From positions 7,924,001 through 7,988,000 of the forward strand of contig NZ_CP017641.1 in assembly GCF_001983935.1 (NCBI RefSeq): a stretch of 64,000 bases of DNA, given 5' to 3'. Below are positions 9,319 to 18,040 of the stretch, piece after piece; the first letter of the stretch is position 1; every line of letters begins with the position of its first letter. A program made the translations under genes and the position numbers. Below the pieces are notes generated by a model. The model had not been told where the DNA came from. It searched no databases and saw only the letters and a program-made list of their open reading frames with translations. The DNA comes from Fuerstiella marisgermanici (GTDB lineage Bacteria > Planctomycetota > Planctomycetia > Planctomycetales > Planctomycetaceae).

Positions 9319-9987
9319 CTAAACCGCCGGAATCGTGGCGCTGACGCCGTGGCTCCACGGGCCGGTGTCGCCTTTGGCGTTGGCCCATCGCAGCAGGTAG
9401 TGAGCCGTCTTGCCGCCGTCGTCTTCCTTGAAGGTCACCTTGTGAGGCGTGCGGGTAGCGACTCCGGCGAGGACGTAGTCGCTGGCGTTTGGAGCCGCGT
9501 CGCCGATGGCCACGTAGATCTGGCAAGAAGCCACTCCGTCCGGCTTGGCTCGGCGAGTCGGCGTGAGTGAATCGACATACGACACCATGTGTTCCAGTCG
9601 ATCGGTGGCGATGACCTGACACATCGGAGCCGACTTGGGAGTACTGGCCGGAGTGCGATGAGTTTTATGAACGGGCAGCCCGGCATCTCGGCGAGCTTCG
9701 TCCGTCACGTTTGGATTGGCCTGAACCAGTCGAGCCAGCATGCGAGCTTCCTCGGTCAGGACGCGGCGAGTTTCCTTTCTCTTTTCGACGGCTCCGCGAG
9801 CAATGTCGCGAGCGCGTTCGGCCGCTTCGTAGTCCTCATCCCATTGAGCGACCAGTTCGCTCAGCTTTGTGACCTGGGCTTCGGTCAATCCGTACAATTC
9901 CGGATTGGCCAGCAGGATCTTTGCCAGCGTCCGGATCCACAAACTGAATTTCCCTTCTGACGTGGGAACAAGAGATCGTTTTGCCAT
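9319..9987 (-). CDS. Planctomycete helical/fibronectin-like protein, 222 aa (paralogue of 63473 gene)
   Basis: No characterised family is recognised. Residues 1-100 are helical and charged (WDEDYEAAERARDIARGAVE; RMLARLVQANPNVTDEARRD). A Pro/Thr linker (THRTPASTPKSAP) follows at about 108-121. The last 90 residues are beta-rich and look like a fibronectin III-type module (VSYVDSLTPTRRAKPDGV; YLLRWANAKGDTGPWS). There is no signal peptide. The gene at 63473 encodes the same architecture with shared blocks such as QAN, ATDRLEH, TPTRRA+P and a Cys-containing strand. Both genes have an array of 21-bp repeats 160-200 bases upstream. The start is ATG 9987 with GAGAG upstream. It is flanked downstream by a terminator and a palindrome, so it is probably monocistronic. 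Function unknown. Confidence 0.8.
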   Translation of the reverse strand: MAKRSLVPTSEGKFSLWIRTLAKILLANPELYGLTEAQVTKLSELVAQWDEDYEAAERARDIARGAVEKRKETRRVLTEEARMLARLVQANPNVTDEARRDAGLPVHKTHRTPASTPKSAPMCQVIATDRLEHMVSYVDSLTPTRRAKPDGVASCQIYVAIGDAAPNASDYVLAGVATRTPHKVTFKEDDGGKTAHYLLRWANAKGDTGPWSHGVSATIPAV

Positions 9988-10184
9988 CGTTCAGCTCTCT
10001 ATTTGAAACCGCAATACAATTGCAGCCCACGTGAGCCGCACTGCACGGTTGATCGAGAGTACTTCTGCACACTTGCGGCCTTTCGGTTCTGCGATGGCTT
10101 CCAGTCAGCAAGTTGAGGCAAACAGCTCAGTTTGTCCGGTTTGCAACGGCTGTCCGGCTAGTTTGAGCGGGCAAACGTCGCGTT

Positions 10185-10278
10185 GAACATGTTCTCCGTC
10201 CGATTGAACATGTTCACTGGCGGTCAGAACATGTTCGGTGCTGCAGTGAACATGTCCAATGGTCTGCGGAACAGGTCA
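10185..10278. repeat. 21-bp phased array of GAACATGTTC palindromes
   Basis: AACATG or its variant begins at 10186, 10207, 10228, 10249 and, as AACAGG, at 10270, each exactly 21 bases apart. The first three carry the perfect 10-bp palindrome GAACATGTTC, the fourth has GAACATGTCC, and spacer sequence differs between units. Twenty-one bp is two helical turns, so the palindromes face the same side of the DNA. The array is 198 bases upstream of the minus-strand gene starting at 9987. In one plus frame it reads as heptads beginning NMF. The remaining sequence from 9988 to 10646 has no gene I can support. Confidence 0.85.
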
Positions 10279-10646
10279 AGCGCGGAGTTGCGAGCGGATT
10301 CCCAAACAGCTCACGCTTCAACTCGAACAGATCGTAGGCCGAATCAAGCGAAGCGCCGATCCGGCATTGCAGCTGATCGACCTGAACCCACGAACGTGCC
10401 GGAGCAGCGCAAACGGCTCTTCGTTGAAACCGTATTGACTCGCGCGGCGCATGTGTCACCGAAGTGCAACTGTTGCATCACGGCGTTTGCTCGTTCGGCC
10501 TACGGGGACTTGACAATTGAATTCACTCCGGAGTGGCCCAGCGAGCCATTGCGACATCGCACATGCTGGAATAAAATTCAGCCCTCTGGGAACACTACCG
10601 TTTGTACCCACTTTGTCCGGATTACTTACTCTTAGCTAGACAGTAG

Positions 10647-11408
10647 TTGACCATCGAACTTTTTGATCACAAACATCGTCGCGTCTCAGTCGTTTGCACC
10701 GGACGATCCCGAAAGTACAAACACTACTTTGGCGGATGCGTTTCCGATTACGGATTCAACGTCGCAGATTCACATCCTCTGCACGTCGTGTTTCTTTTGG
10801 ACACATCGGACCCTCTTTGTGCCATCCCCGTAGGACGCAAAGCAGTTCCGCTTTGCTATGGATTCCAGTTCGGTGGATGCTCAACCGCTTACCGCTTGAA
10901 TCGAAATACGATTCACATTATCTCCCCCGAAAAACCGCGTATCGCGCGTGACTTTCCATACCCGAACTACCCGCCCCACTTTCAACCCCAATCCGTCATC
11001 CTTCGTCGGTCGCACTACAACGCACACAGCCCCGATGATGCCCTCATGAATTCCGCTTTTTTCGGCCTCAGCCATGTCCCTGAGAAAACGTTGACGCGCG
11101 TCGCGGAGAAGATCGACGAATACGGTGATTGGGACAACGCGGACCTTGGTGGCCTGTCGCGAGAGGACTATCTCCGAGAGCATCCATCAATTATGCCGCT
11201 GATGCAGGGCATTCCGGATACTGCATGCGTTTTCCCTGAATGCAAACATTTTGGAGTCGACGGGGCAATGAAGACGATTGGATTCCATCCCGGATTTCCT
11301 GAGGAACATGAAATCGTCATGTGGGGAGCGGGAGTGGAAATGGTGAGTTTGATTTTCCAGATGTGTTCCCACTGTGGGACATTTTACGTGTCAAATCAGT
11401 GCATCTGA
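10647..11408 (+). CDS. Hypothetical protein with cysteine pairs, 253 aa
   Basis: The frame starts at TTG 10647 and no better start is visible, so the N-terminus is uncertain. The protein is soluble. It opens with a beta-rich half (HVVFLLDTSDPLCAIPVGRK; LCYGFQFGGCSTAYRL). A proline-rich turn follows (YPNYPPHFQPQS), then a helical segment (EKTLTRVAEKIDEYGDWDN). The C-terminus has CVFPEC and CSHCGTFYVSNQC, which could bind a zinc ion. The overall look (sheet-rich start, late CxxC) recalls cytosolic DUF1963/YwqG-like proteins, but I would not assign that family. It stands alone, between a repeat array and another palindrome cluster. Real gene likely; function unknown. Confidence 0.6.
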   Translation: MTIELFDHKHRRVSVVCTGRSRKYKHYFGGCVSDYGFNVADSHPLHVVFLLDTSDPLCAIPVGRKAVPLCYGFQFGGCSTAYRLNRNTIHIISPEKPRIARDFPYPNYPPHFQPQSVILRRSHYNAHSPDDALMNSAFFGLSHVPEKTLTRVAEKIDEYGDWDNADLGGLSREDYLREHPSIMPLMQGIPDTACVFPECKHFGVDGAMKTIGFHPGFPEEHEIVMWGAGVEMVSLIFQMCSHCGTFYVSNQCI

Positions 11409-11482
11409 CGTAACTCTACTCAGCATGGTGTTTCGATGAAGACGAGGCTTTGCGGTCACGACGTTTCAAGAGTGCAGTTGCT

Positions 11483-11669
11483 GTAGGGCAGGCTCCCGCC
11501 TGCCGCGATGCTTTCGCAAGCTGCGGAGTTCTTCAGCAGGGGGGGCACGTCCGTGTTCGCCTGGCCAGCGCAGACGTCAGGCAGGAGCCTGACCGATAAC
11601 TCCTTCTGGTAGCAACGGCAAGGTTGTAGGTCGCCTTCGGCGAAGTGCCGCTCGGCAAGCGGCACCTAC
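11483..11669. repeat. Cluster of REP-like hairpins
   Basis: Three short palindromes lie together. These are GGCAGG/CCTGCC at 11487-11504, GTCAGGC/GCCTGAC at 11576-11593, and a longer one from GTAGGT (11636) to ACCTAC (11669) that encloses GCCGCTCGGCAAGCGGC. They follow the end of the minus-strand lptE-like gene and fit extragenic palindromic repeats or a terminator for it. No gene is visible in 11409-11665. Confidence 0.55.
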
Positions 11670-12184
11670 CAAGGCATTTCCGTGAGGTCGACGATTTGCA
11701 GGGCGAGGCGGCGGGCGGCTTCCTGTTGGGCTGTTGCGAATGACTGGCCGACTTCCGGAGCGAAGCTGACCTGCGACGAGTGCTGGGCCATTTCCTGTCC
11801 GAGCGGGAAGACTCGCTCTTGTAGAATCCGCCCGCTGCGGCGGTCCACCCACTTCACTTCTGCGCCCAGCATCAACTGGAATTCGCGAACGTCGTCGAAG
11901 CGGTTTTCGCTGAGCACATTCTTGCGCAGATCGACGACGCGGCCGGTCAGGATCGTGTCGGCGTGAGCCTCGTCAGCCAGCCGGTAGGCACCGCGAGCTT
12001 TGATTTCCTGCTGGATGGCTTCCGTCAGAAGGTAGTCGACGTTGCGGCGGAAGGATTCGGACTTGAACACCGGCACATGCACGGTGCGAACGCCCTGCAC
12101 TGTTGATGGCCCAAGCATGTAGCCGCATCCGGGCATAACAGCACTGATGACCAGAGCAGCTGCAATGCAAAATGATGGCTTCAT
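11666..12184 (-). CDS. lptE: LptE-like LPS-assembly lipoprotein
   Basis: The protein has 172 residues from ATG 12184. The signal peptide ends in a lipobox (AVMPGC, Cys about 20), giving an outer-membrane lipoprotein. The short SxxGVRTVHVPVF block and the YLLTEAIQQEIKARGAYRL helix with a following DTILTGRVV strand match the LptE fold (PF04390), which plugs the LptD barrel and delivers LPS to the outer leaflet. The C-terminal helix carries FATAQQEAARRLALQIVD, typical of the family. An in-frame TTG at 12199 would overlap the upstream stop by 4 bases. It sits directly behind a BamD-like gene, so this is a small outer-membrane assembly operon. Confidence 0.85.
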   Translation of the reverse strand: MKPSFCIAAALVISAVMPGCGYMLGPSTVQGVRTVHVPVFKSESFRRNVDYLLTEAIQQEIKARGAYRLADEAHADTILTGRVVDLRKNVLSENRFDDVREFQLMLGAEVKWVDRRSGRILQERVFPLGQEMAQHSSQVSFAPEVGQSFATAQQEAARRLALQIVDLTEMPW

Positions 12185-12195
12185 GGCGGCGGCTT

Positions 12196-13557
12196 TCAAA
12201 TTCCGGGTAGGCCGCGTTGCGAGCCATCCGCACTGCCCGACTTATCCGCGTTCTGCGGCTGAGTGGCTTCGCTGTCAGACGGCCTCGCGGGTTCTGAATC
12301 GGGTAGCGACTTAAGGAACTCCGCCATGCCTGGCAGGTGTTGAATGCGACGAGGATCGATGCGGCGGATTTCCTGCCGAGCCATTTCTGCGTAGCGAGTA
12401 TCCGGGTAGTCAAGGATCAGTTGCATACTCGCGATCGCGACAGAACGTGGATTGTCTTTCTTCTTCCACAGTTGCACCTGACTCCACGCTCGTTGTGCCT
12501 TCAACAGGTAGATGCGTTTGAGTTCCTCTCTCATCTTCGGTCGGTCTTCGGAACTCGGGAACAGCATTAACGCTCGTTCCTTGAGGTTTTCCGCCGATAC
12601 CAGCGAGGTGCCGTCGTAGTATGGCCCCTGATAGGCCATTTGTTTCACGTGAGATCCCATCACAAACGCATCTTCCAGATGCGGGCTGTCCGGGTACTCG
12701 TCGCGGAGAATTTGAAAGTACCGATCCGCTTCCAGATAGTTGCCTTTTTTCATGTAGTACGACGCAGTTAGCATCAAAGCATCGTCAGCTAATGGGCCTG
12801 TAGGATCGTTCAGCCAAATTGCTTTCAAAGCGTTTTTGGCTCGACCACGCGTATCGAAGACGGGGCGACGTTCGTCAAAGAAATTCGGGATCAAACCGTA
12901 GCGGGCCGACGGCGACGATGAAGGCGGCGGAGGCGTGTTTCCAGCTTCAACCGTCTTTTCATCGCTAACCGTCTTGATGACGGACTTCGCGACCGGATCT
13001 GAGACCTCAAGCCAGATTTTTGCGATGTCAAACAATCGCTGGCTGGCGTCGGACACATACTTGGTGGAAGGATAGTCGGCGAACAGTTTGTCGTAGGCGT
13101 CCTGAGCCTTCGGATACTGTCTCATGGCGTAGTGGCATTCGCCCATGCGGAACCAGGCTTCTTCGCCAATGGACGATTCCGGATATTTCTTCGCGATCGA
13201 CTTGTAGTTTTTCAGAGCCTGCGGGTACTGACGTTCGGTGAACTGCTTGCGAGCCAGTTCGACGGTTGCCATCGCTTCCGGTGAGAACTTCTCACCGCGT
13301 GTCAGAGCGTCTTCTTCGTTGTAGAAGGCTCGTTCCAGCGGCCCGCGAATTTTGCTTGTGCTAAGCACGTCTTTCGCCGCGAACAATCCTTCGCCACCAG
13401 ACGGACGCAAAGAACGGCAGCCTGAGCAGACCGCCAGCAGTAGGCAGAGGCTCACACCGGCCAGCTTGTGGCGCGCAACAGGACTGATTGGTCGGGGCAA
13501 GTCCCGGCCGATCATCCCCGAATCCATTCGGGAGTTGTGCGTCCTGCGTTTATTCAT
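12196..13557 (-). CDS. BamD/YfiO-like TPR lipoprotein
   Basis: This is a 453-residue protein. The N-terminus carries a long basic region, a hydrophobic stretch and a lipobox (LLLAVCSGC, Cys about 46-47), so it is a lipid-anchored periplasmic protein. TPR-type helix pairs follow: KQFTERQYPQALKNYKSIAK and RMGECHYAMRQYPKAQDAYD at about 110-170, and another cluster near 260-300 (YYMKKGNYLEADRYFQIL). The pattern matches BamD, the essential lipoprotein of the beta-barrel assembly complex, but this version is about 200 residues longer because of an insert with a PPPPSSSPS linker and a C-terminal disordered tail. The lptE-like gene follows 11 bases later. The start could also be an internal ATG nearer the signal. 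Confidence 0.8.
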   Translation of the reverse strand: MNKRRTHNSRMDSGMIGRDLPRPISPVARHKLAGVSLCLLLAVCSGCRSLRPSGGEGLFAAKDVLSTSKIRGPLERAFYNEEDALTRGEKFSPEAMATVELARKQFTERQYPQALKNYKSIAKKYPESSIGEEAWFRMGECHYAMRQYPKAQDAYDKLFADYPSTKYVSDASQRLFDIAKIWLEVSDPVAKSVIKTVSDEKTVEAGNTPPPPSSSPSARYGLIPNFFDERRPVFDTRGRAKNALKAIWLNDPTGPLADDALMLTASYYMKKGNYLEADRYFQILRDEYPDSPHLEDAFVMGSHVKQMAYQGPYYDGTSLVSAENLKERALMLFPSSEDRPKMREELKRIYLLKAQRAWSQVQLWKKKDNPRSVAIASMQLILDYPDTRYAEMARQEIRRIDPRRIQHLPGMAEFLKSLPDSEPARPSDSEATQPQNADKSGSADGSQRGLPGI

Positions 13558-13560
13558 GAG

Positions 13561-14310
13561 CTAAAACTGTAAGAAGCGTAGCGTGCCCGGCTTCCTGCCC
13601 AGCACATTGGTGATTGCGGACACCGCCAGTTTATGGCACTCCGCAGTTTGTTCTTTGGTAATTTTAATTCGGTCGGTCAAAGGGGAATCCGCATCGGCCA
13701 GTCGCCGCAGCACGGCAATCGATCCACCGGAAATGGATTTGCCGACGTATTCGTCACGACGGCATTCTGAACACAACAAACCGCCCTGACTGACCCAATG
13801 GGCGAACTTAGCGGTCGTTGCAATAGGGTCTCCACAAACACTGCAGCATTCGAGATTGGGAAACAGTCCCAAACGGCACAGAACGCCCACTTCAAACTGG
13901 ACAATGACGCTGTTGTAATCGCTTTTCGGATCTGACAGTCTGGCCAACGTCTTCACAGACAGATCATATAATTCAGGATCAGGATCGAAATCTTCCGTTA
14001 AACAGCACAGCAAATCGGCCACGTAGTAGCCGCCATACAGCGAATTCAGGCTATTCGGAACCGGCGAAAAGCGACGGACCAACTGAGCCTGCGTGAGAAT
14101 TCCCAGCGCACCGGAAGATTTACGGATGAAGACTATTCGACACTCAGAAAGCAGGTCAAGAGCAGCATCGAATGGGCCTTTGAGTCTTTTCGCCCCTTTT
14201 GCCAGAACGGCCAGCTTTCCGAATTCTTTGCTGAACAACGTGACGACTCGGCTGGATTCGCTGAAATCCGCCTGGCGAATCACGATGGAGTCTGCTTTAT
14301 CGGTCGACAC
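13561..14310 (-). CDS. recO: DNA repair protein RecO
   Basis: The protein has 249 residues from GTG 14310. It consists of an N-terminal OB-fold (IVIRQADFSESSRVVTLFSK; GKLAVLAKGAKRLKG), a helical bundle (YVADLLCCLTEDFDPDPELY), and a zinc site formed by CCSVC and LCSEC. RecO loads RecA onto SSB-coated single-stranded DNA in the RecFOR gap-repair path. The frame stays open to an ATG at 14433, but that would begin inside the terminator of the upstream porin gene, so the GTG start, which gives the standard N-terminus, is preferred. The stop lies three bases before the start of the bamD-like gene, so recO and the two lipoproteins probably share a transcript. Confidence 0.9.
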   Translation of the reverse strand: MSTDKADSIVIRQADFSESSRVVTLFSKEFGKLAVLAKGAKRLKGPFDAALDLLSECRIVFIRKSSGALGILTQAQLVRRFSPVPNSLNSLYGGYYVADLLCCLTEDFDPDPELYDLSVKTLARLSDPKSDYNSVIVQFEVGVLCRLGLFPNLECCSVCGDPIATTAKFAHWVSQGGLLCSECRRDEYVGKSISGGSIAVLRRLADADSPLTDRIKITKEQTAECHKLAVSAITNVLGRKPGTLRFLQF

Positions 14311-14431
14311 GGTTTCTCGTTTAGGTGGTTGGATTGAGGCCGAAAAACGCTGAATTTGCGTTCTCGGTGTGTGCGGCAGCGCTCGCTGTGGCAATGGTCC
14401 TGGGCTTTTGGGGTTGTCAGAGTGTAGCAAC

Positions 14432-14466
14432 AAAAAAAACGCAGTCAGGCAGAAAGCCCGACTGCG
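14432..14466 (-). terminator. Rho-independent terminator of the porin gene
   Basis: On the minus strand CGCAGTCGGGC-TTTCT-GCCTGACTGCG folds into an 11-bp stem with one mismatch (14440-14466) and continues as eight Ts (14439-14432). It starts 31 bases after the porin stop. Confidence 0.85.
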
Positions 14467-14496
14467 GTTTCAGCTTTGTAGCTCAAACGGCAACTT

Positions 14497-15792
14497 TTAG
14501 AAGGTCAGAATCGCGTCGATTCCGAACGTCGTAGCCGTACTGTCAGGAGCGGCCAGTTTCCAGTCGTGACGAATCTCAGGCCGAACAATCAGGTTGTCCA
14601 TCGGCTTGACATTCACACCAAACGTGGCGGCGTATTGAGAACGGCCTTCGTTCTTCCACCATTCGACTCGAGTTCCCAGGCCGACCTTTTCGCTGAGCGA
14701 GTAGATCAGATACTGGTTGATGCCGATATCGTCGTCCTTGCCGGGCGTCGTTGGGTCAGCATCGTGATCGTTGGTGCGAACAAGGTCACTCTGAATGACG
14801 TAGTTCAGGTCGTCTGTCAGAGCTGTGTCGATGACAATGCTGTGCGAATAGCCATTGCCACGCCAGCCAAGTTCTCCAGCCGTCGCGATATATGTGAAGG
14901 TGATGTTTTCACCGATACCGGTGCTGAAACCGCCAAGGAAGCTGCTGCCGTTGTTCAATTGATCGAAACCTGTGTCCCAGCCGGCTGTCCATCCACCGTA
15001 CAACGTGACGTCGTCACTGGCGGTGTAGGTTGCCAACGCACCTGTGTGGGTGAAGGGTTCACTGTTGAACATCGTCAACGCATGGCTGTAGAAGAAGTTG
15101 TCCGGGGCGGTAACAACTTCGTAGCCGATCAGAGTATAGAAGTGTCCGATTTTGACACTCAAATCGCCAGTCGCAACTTCGCCGTAAACCTGTGGCAGTG
15201 CAAAGCCGTAGCCGGCTCCGCGAGTGAAGTCGCCACCGAAGTCGAATCGGCCAGGAGCGTTTCCAAACGACTGCGTCTGAGCCGCGTCGACACCGTACAT
15301 TGCGTCAACTCGGAAACCCCAGTCCAGTCCGTCGCTGCCGTCAGCCACTTTTTCAGCGTACAACCAACCTTGATGCAGGTTGAACCGATGTGGGTGATCG
15401 TTGAAGGCGAGTCCTTCGTTCCGAGTGGTCGACAACGGAGTAATTCCGTTATGGTAACCCATCTGAATCCAGCCGCCGAACGTGATTTCGCCGCCGTCGT
15501 CGTCGGCACTGCAGCCTTCGCCACAGTAATTTCCGTCGCCATATTCGCCACACCCGAGGTCGCAGCCAACGGGAGCACTACATGATGAGTCGCAGCAACC
15601 GCCGGCGTCGCTGCAGCTCATCGACGCCAACTGATAAGTCAGTTGGTTGCCGTTGTTAGCAAAAAGCTGCTGGGTTCGAGCGTTGGCGCCACCTGTCGGG
15701 TAGATGTCTGCGGCAGAAGCGGTATTCATTGCCGCCGCTCCACCAAACAGGGCTACTCCCGCAAGGAGGCTTCTCCAAGATCGTCTGATCAT
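14497..15792 (-). CDS. BBP2-like outer-membrane beta-barrel (porin) with Cys-rich N-terminus
   Basis: The 431-residue protein begins with a signal peptide (LLAGVALFGGAAAMNTASAA, cleavage near residue 28). Residues about 57-95 are unusually cysteine-rich: eight Cys in blocks such as GGCCDSSC, GCDLGCG and CGEGC. The rest is a predicted barrel of alternating strands starting at ITFGGWIQMGYHNG and ending with a C-terminal Phe (FGIDAILTF), the usual Bam signal. This matches the planctomycete-type outer membrane beta-barrel family (BBP2, DUF1597), some members of which are abundant porins. The gene has its own strong terminator and about 440 bases of free DNA upstream, suggesting a highly expressed single gene. 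The cysteine stretch may form disulfide cross-links at the cell surface or bind metal. Confidence 0.85.
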   Translation of the reverse strand: MIRRSWRSLLAGVALFGGAAAMNTASAADIYPTGGANARTQQLFANNGNQLTYQLASMSCSDAGGCCDSSCSAPVGCDLGCGEYGDGNYCGEGCSADDDGGEITFGGWIQMGYHNGITPLSTTRNEGLAFNDHPHRFNLHQGWLYAEKVADGSDGLDWGFRVDAMYGVDAAQTQSFGNAPGRFDFGGDFTRGAGYGFALPQVYGEVATGDLSVKIGHFYTLIGYEVVTAPDNFFYSHALTMFNSEPFTHTGALATYTASDDVTLYGGWTAGWDTGFDQLNNGSSFLGGFSTGIGENITFTYIATAGELGWRGNGYSHSIVIDTALTDDLNYVIQSDLVRTNDHDADPTTPGKDDDIGINQYLIYSLSEKVGLGTRVEWWKNEGRSQYAATFGVNVKPMDNLIVRPEIRHDWKLAAPDSTATTFGIDAILTF

Positions 15793-16235
15793 TTTTACAA
15801 TCCTTCGTATTGGTCCCAGAAAACCTGTGTGCCGCTTCCTCCCGAAAAAGCATTTCTCACTGGTCTTTGGTTGTTGTTGGTCGACGCCCGGAAAGAGTCA
15901 CTGCATTCCGCCGGTTGTCGCCGTAACTTAGACACCGCACACAACGGTATCACACACTCAACTGCGTCTGGTATCGGCGGTTGCTGAAGGATTCGGCAAG
16001 AGAAGAAGGTGCATATCATTCACAGTTCGTGTGGAATTTTTTGAAGTCGTGCAATGAACGCGACAACCGGACAAGTCCTCGCTATCTTTCCTTAATCGCC
16101 ATCGGCTGGTGGCAACACCCCGCCAGTCTGCGCGCTTATTGGGCAGTCGGGGGATTTTGCCCCTTCGCTGTCCTTGTAGCGGGCTGAGTTGCGGTCGTTT
16201 TTGCCGGTGGATCGGAACCGTTCAGAGAGAGCCCT
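15793..16235. other. Intergenic region between divergent porin and UDG genes
   Basis: About 440 bases with no supported gene. It must hold the promoters of the porin (minus) and of the glycosylase gene (plus), but I could not fix -35/-10 boxes with confidence. Short open frames here show no family resemblance. Confidence 0.5.
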
Positions 16236-17087
16236 ATGGCCGGAAGTCGAAATATTCGACAATTTCTCCAGCTTCTAAAATCGTCTGGTGTTAGCTACCT
16301 GCCGACCGTCGTGCTGCCCGAAGTCACGGCTCGCCCGCGCATGGGCCAGAAGAAAGCAGCAAACCCACGCAATCCGGTGACGGCACTGGCAGACGCGACC
16401 AAGGCGAAAACAGCGGCGAAATTGCCAACCAGCGCCGATTTGCGGCCAGGTTCTGCGACGGCTCCGCCGCCGCTGGAGGCCACAAAAGCCGTGCTGGCTG
16501 AGGTCATGGAAACTGCTGAGCAGAAGCAGGACGGACTCTTGAAGCTCGCCGACATCGTTGCGAGCTGTCAGAGGTGCGAGAAGCTGGCCGATTCGCGTCG
16601 GCAAACAGTGTTTGGAGTCGGCAACCCGGACGCCGAAATTATGTTCATCGGCGAAGCCCCCGGGGCTGACGAGGACCGACAGGGGGAACCGTTTGTCGGA
16701 GCCGCCGGGCAACTGTTGAACAAGATTATCGAGGCCTGCGGCCTGCGCCGCGACGAAATCTATATCTGCAATATTCTACGGTGTCGTCCGCCCGGCAATC
16801 GCAATCCGCTGCCTCAGGAAGTCGCCAATTGCCGCGAGTTTCTGGACGGGCAGATCAAAATTGTGAACCCGACTCATATCGTCTGTTGGGGCACGGTGGC
16901 TGCTCAGAATCTGCTGCAGGTCACAGAGAGTGTGGGCCGGTTGCGAGGCCAGTTTTTACAGCACGGCGACGCCCGCGTTTTGTGTACCTATCACCCGTCC
17001 TACTTGCTGCGAAATCCGTCGGCGAAAAAGCAGGTTTGGGACGACATGAAGCTGTTCATGAAGGATCGTGGCGTCGATCTGGGCTGA
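16236..17087 (+). CDS. Uracil-DNA glycosylase, family 4 (Fe-S)
   Basis: The protein has 283 residues. It removes uracil from DNA to start base-excision repair. The catalytic and uracil pocket motif is [20 protein letters not shown] at 139-158, and the DNA-intercalation motif is HPSYLLR at 253-259. The 4Fe-4S ligands fit the family pattern: Cys111 and Cys114 (CQRC), Cys183 (LRCRPP) and Cys199 (NCREF). An N-terminal extension of about 100 residues, rich in Ala, Lys and Pro, is not part of the enzyme fold and is probably a flexible tail. The convergent CBS gene ends 5 bases after its stop. Confidence in family is high. Confidence 0.93.
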   Translation: MAGSRNIRQFLQLLKSSGVSYLPTVVLPEVTARPRMGQKKAANPRNPVTALADATKAKTAAKLPTSADLRPGSATAPPPLEATKAVLAEVMETAEQKQDGLLKLADIVASCQRCEKLADSRRQTVFGVGNPDAEIMFIGEAPGADEDRQGEPFVGAAGQLLNKIIEACGLRRDEIYICNILRCRPPGNRNPLPQEVANCREFLDGQIKIVNPTHIVCWGTVAAQNLLQVTESVGRLRGQFLQHGDARVLCTYHPSYLLRNPSAKKQVWDDMKLFMKDRGVDLG

Positions 17088-17092
17088 TCTCG

Positions 17093-17614
17093 CTAATCCC
17101 TAGATTCGTCAGCCCGTGAGTTTCCGCTCTTTGGGGCATCCATGCGAACTCGGCTGCGGTCCATGAAATGTGGCTTCGAGCCGCCGGAGGCCAAATCTTC
17201 TGCGGCGTCGATTTTTGCATCGGTCGCCGCGTCGCCAAGCAGCATACGCACGATGTCTCGGCGGTGCAGCAGGCCGACAACCTGATCGTCATGATTCACG
17301 ACCGGTATGACGGAATTGCATGACGATCGGAACAGGTGAAGTACTGAAGTGAGTTCCGCGTCAGACCGGACGGATTCCACGTGTCGCGAAAGAACGCTGC
17401 CCACAAGGACCTCACGGTCAGAATTCGTCATCAGTTCGCGGATGACGGCTGATTCCGGCACAATGCCACACATCCTGCCGGATTCGTCTTCAGCCACGAG
17501 TACCGAGAAATTATGAGTCACCAGCAGCTCAGCGGCGTCCCGAAGGCGGATGGATTCCGAGACAATGGCGAACGAAGATTCGCGCATGAAGTCTGATACA
17601 GATTGCTGCTGCAT
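17093..17614 (-). CDS. CBS-domain pair protein
   Basis: The 173-residue protein consists of a tandem CBS (Bateman) module, residues about 5-60 (VSDFMRESSFAIVSESIRL; FSVLVAEDESGRMCGIV) and about 70-128 (VESVRSDAELTSVLHLF; VIPVVNHDDQVVGLLHRRDI), followed by a polar, probably disordered tail. Such stand-alone modules bind adenine nucleotides and act as sensors for partner enzymes or channels; no partner is obvious here. It is convergent with the glycosylase gene, with 5 bases between the two stops. Confidence 0.85.
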   Translation of the reverse strand: MQQQSVSDFMRESSFAIVSESIRLRDAAELLVTHNFSVLVAEDESGRMCGIVPESAVIRELMTNSDREVLVGSVLSRHVESVRSDAELTSVLHLFRSSCNSVIPVVNHDDQVVGLLHRRDIVRMLLGDAATDAKIDAAEDLASGGSKPHFMDRSRVRMDAPKSGNSRADESRD

Positions 17615-18040
17615 GGGGGCGTGCTTCCAGCAGGACGGCCTTGATGTGATGATTCCTGGCCCGTCAGCGAAGCGACAATGCTTCGCAGGTGCAGGTAAAA
17701 CCTACATTCGATTTCTGGGTCTGCGCGACCGCTTAACCGTTCTGAATCGAAAAGTGGATGGAATCTCGGTCACCATCCCCTTCTCTACTGTTCGTATCGG
17801 ATCTATCGGCTCGGGGCTGGAGCCTGGGCGAGAAGGTTTCCCGCGGTTCCCCGTTTCCTTTCGGCGGAATCCGCGCGACATGCCTGTTTGGACTTTTGCC
17901 GGCATATTCCGCACAATTGCGACATGGCGGCAATGGAAAGTGATTCGAACCTGTCCGGAGGTCGCTGCCGGGCGAACTCGGCCGTGGGGTTCCTTAACTC
18001 AGTCCTGCAATAGTGTCTTTTCATCCTGTGAGTCTTCCAG
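17615..18040. other. Intergenic region upstream of CBS and TPR-peptidase genes
   Basis: About 425 bases separate two divergent genes. A small hairpin, GCGAAGC/GCTTCGC at about 17668-17683, is visible. A plus frame crosses the whole gap, but it overlaps the CBS gene antisense and shows no family features, so I do not call it. Confidence 0.4.

Noticed and set aside
10185-10278. CRISPR-like array
   Set aside because: The conserved part is only about 10 bp with 11-bp spacers, far below CRISPR repeat size.
10183-10635. Plus-strand frame of 150 residues starting NMF heptads
   Set aside because: Only the first 30 codons are repetitive, the rest has no family features, and the array is better explained as DNA repeats upstream of the 9319-9987 gene.
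14566-15585. Long plus-strand frame of 339 residues
   Set aside because: It is the antisense shadow of the porin gene, which has a signal peptide, barrel strands and its own terminator.
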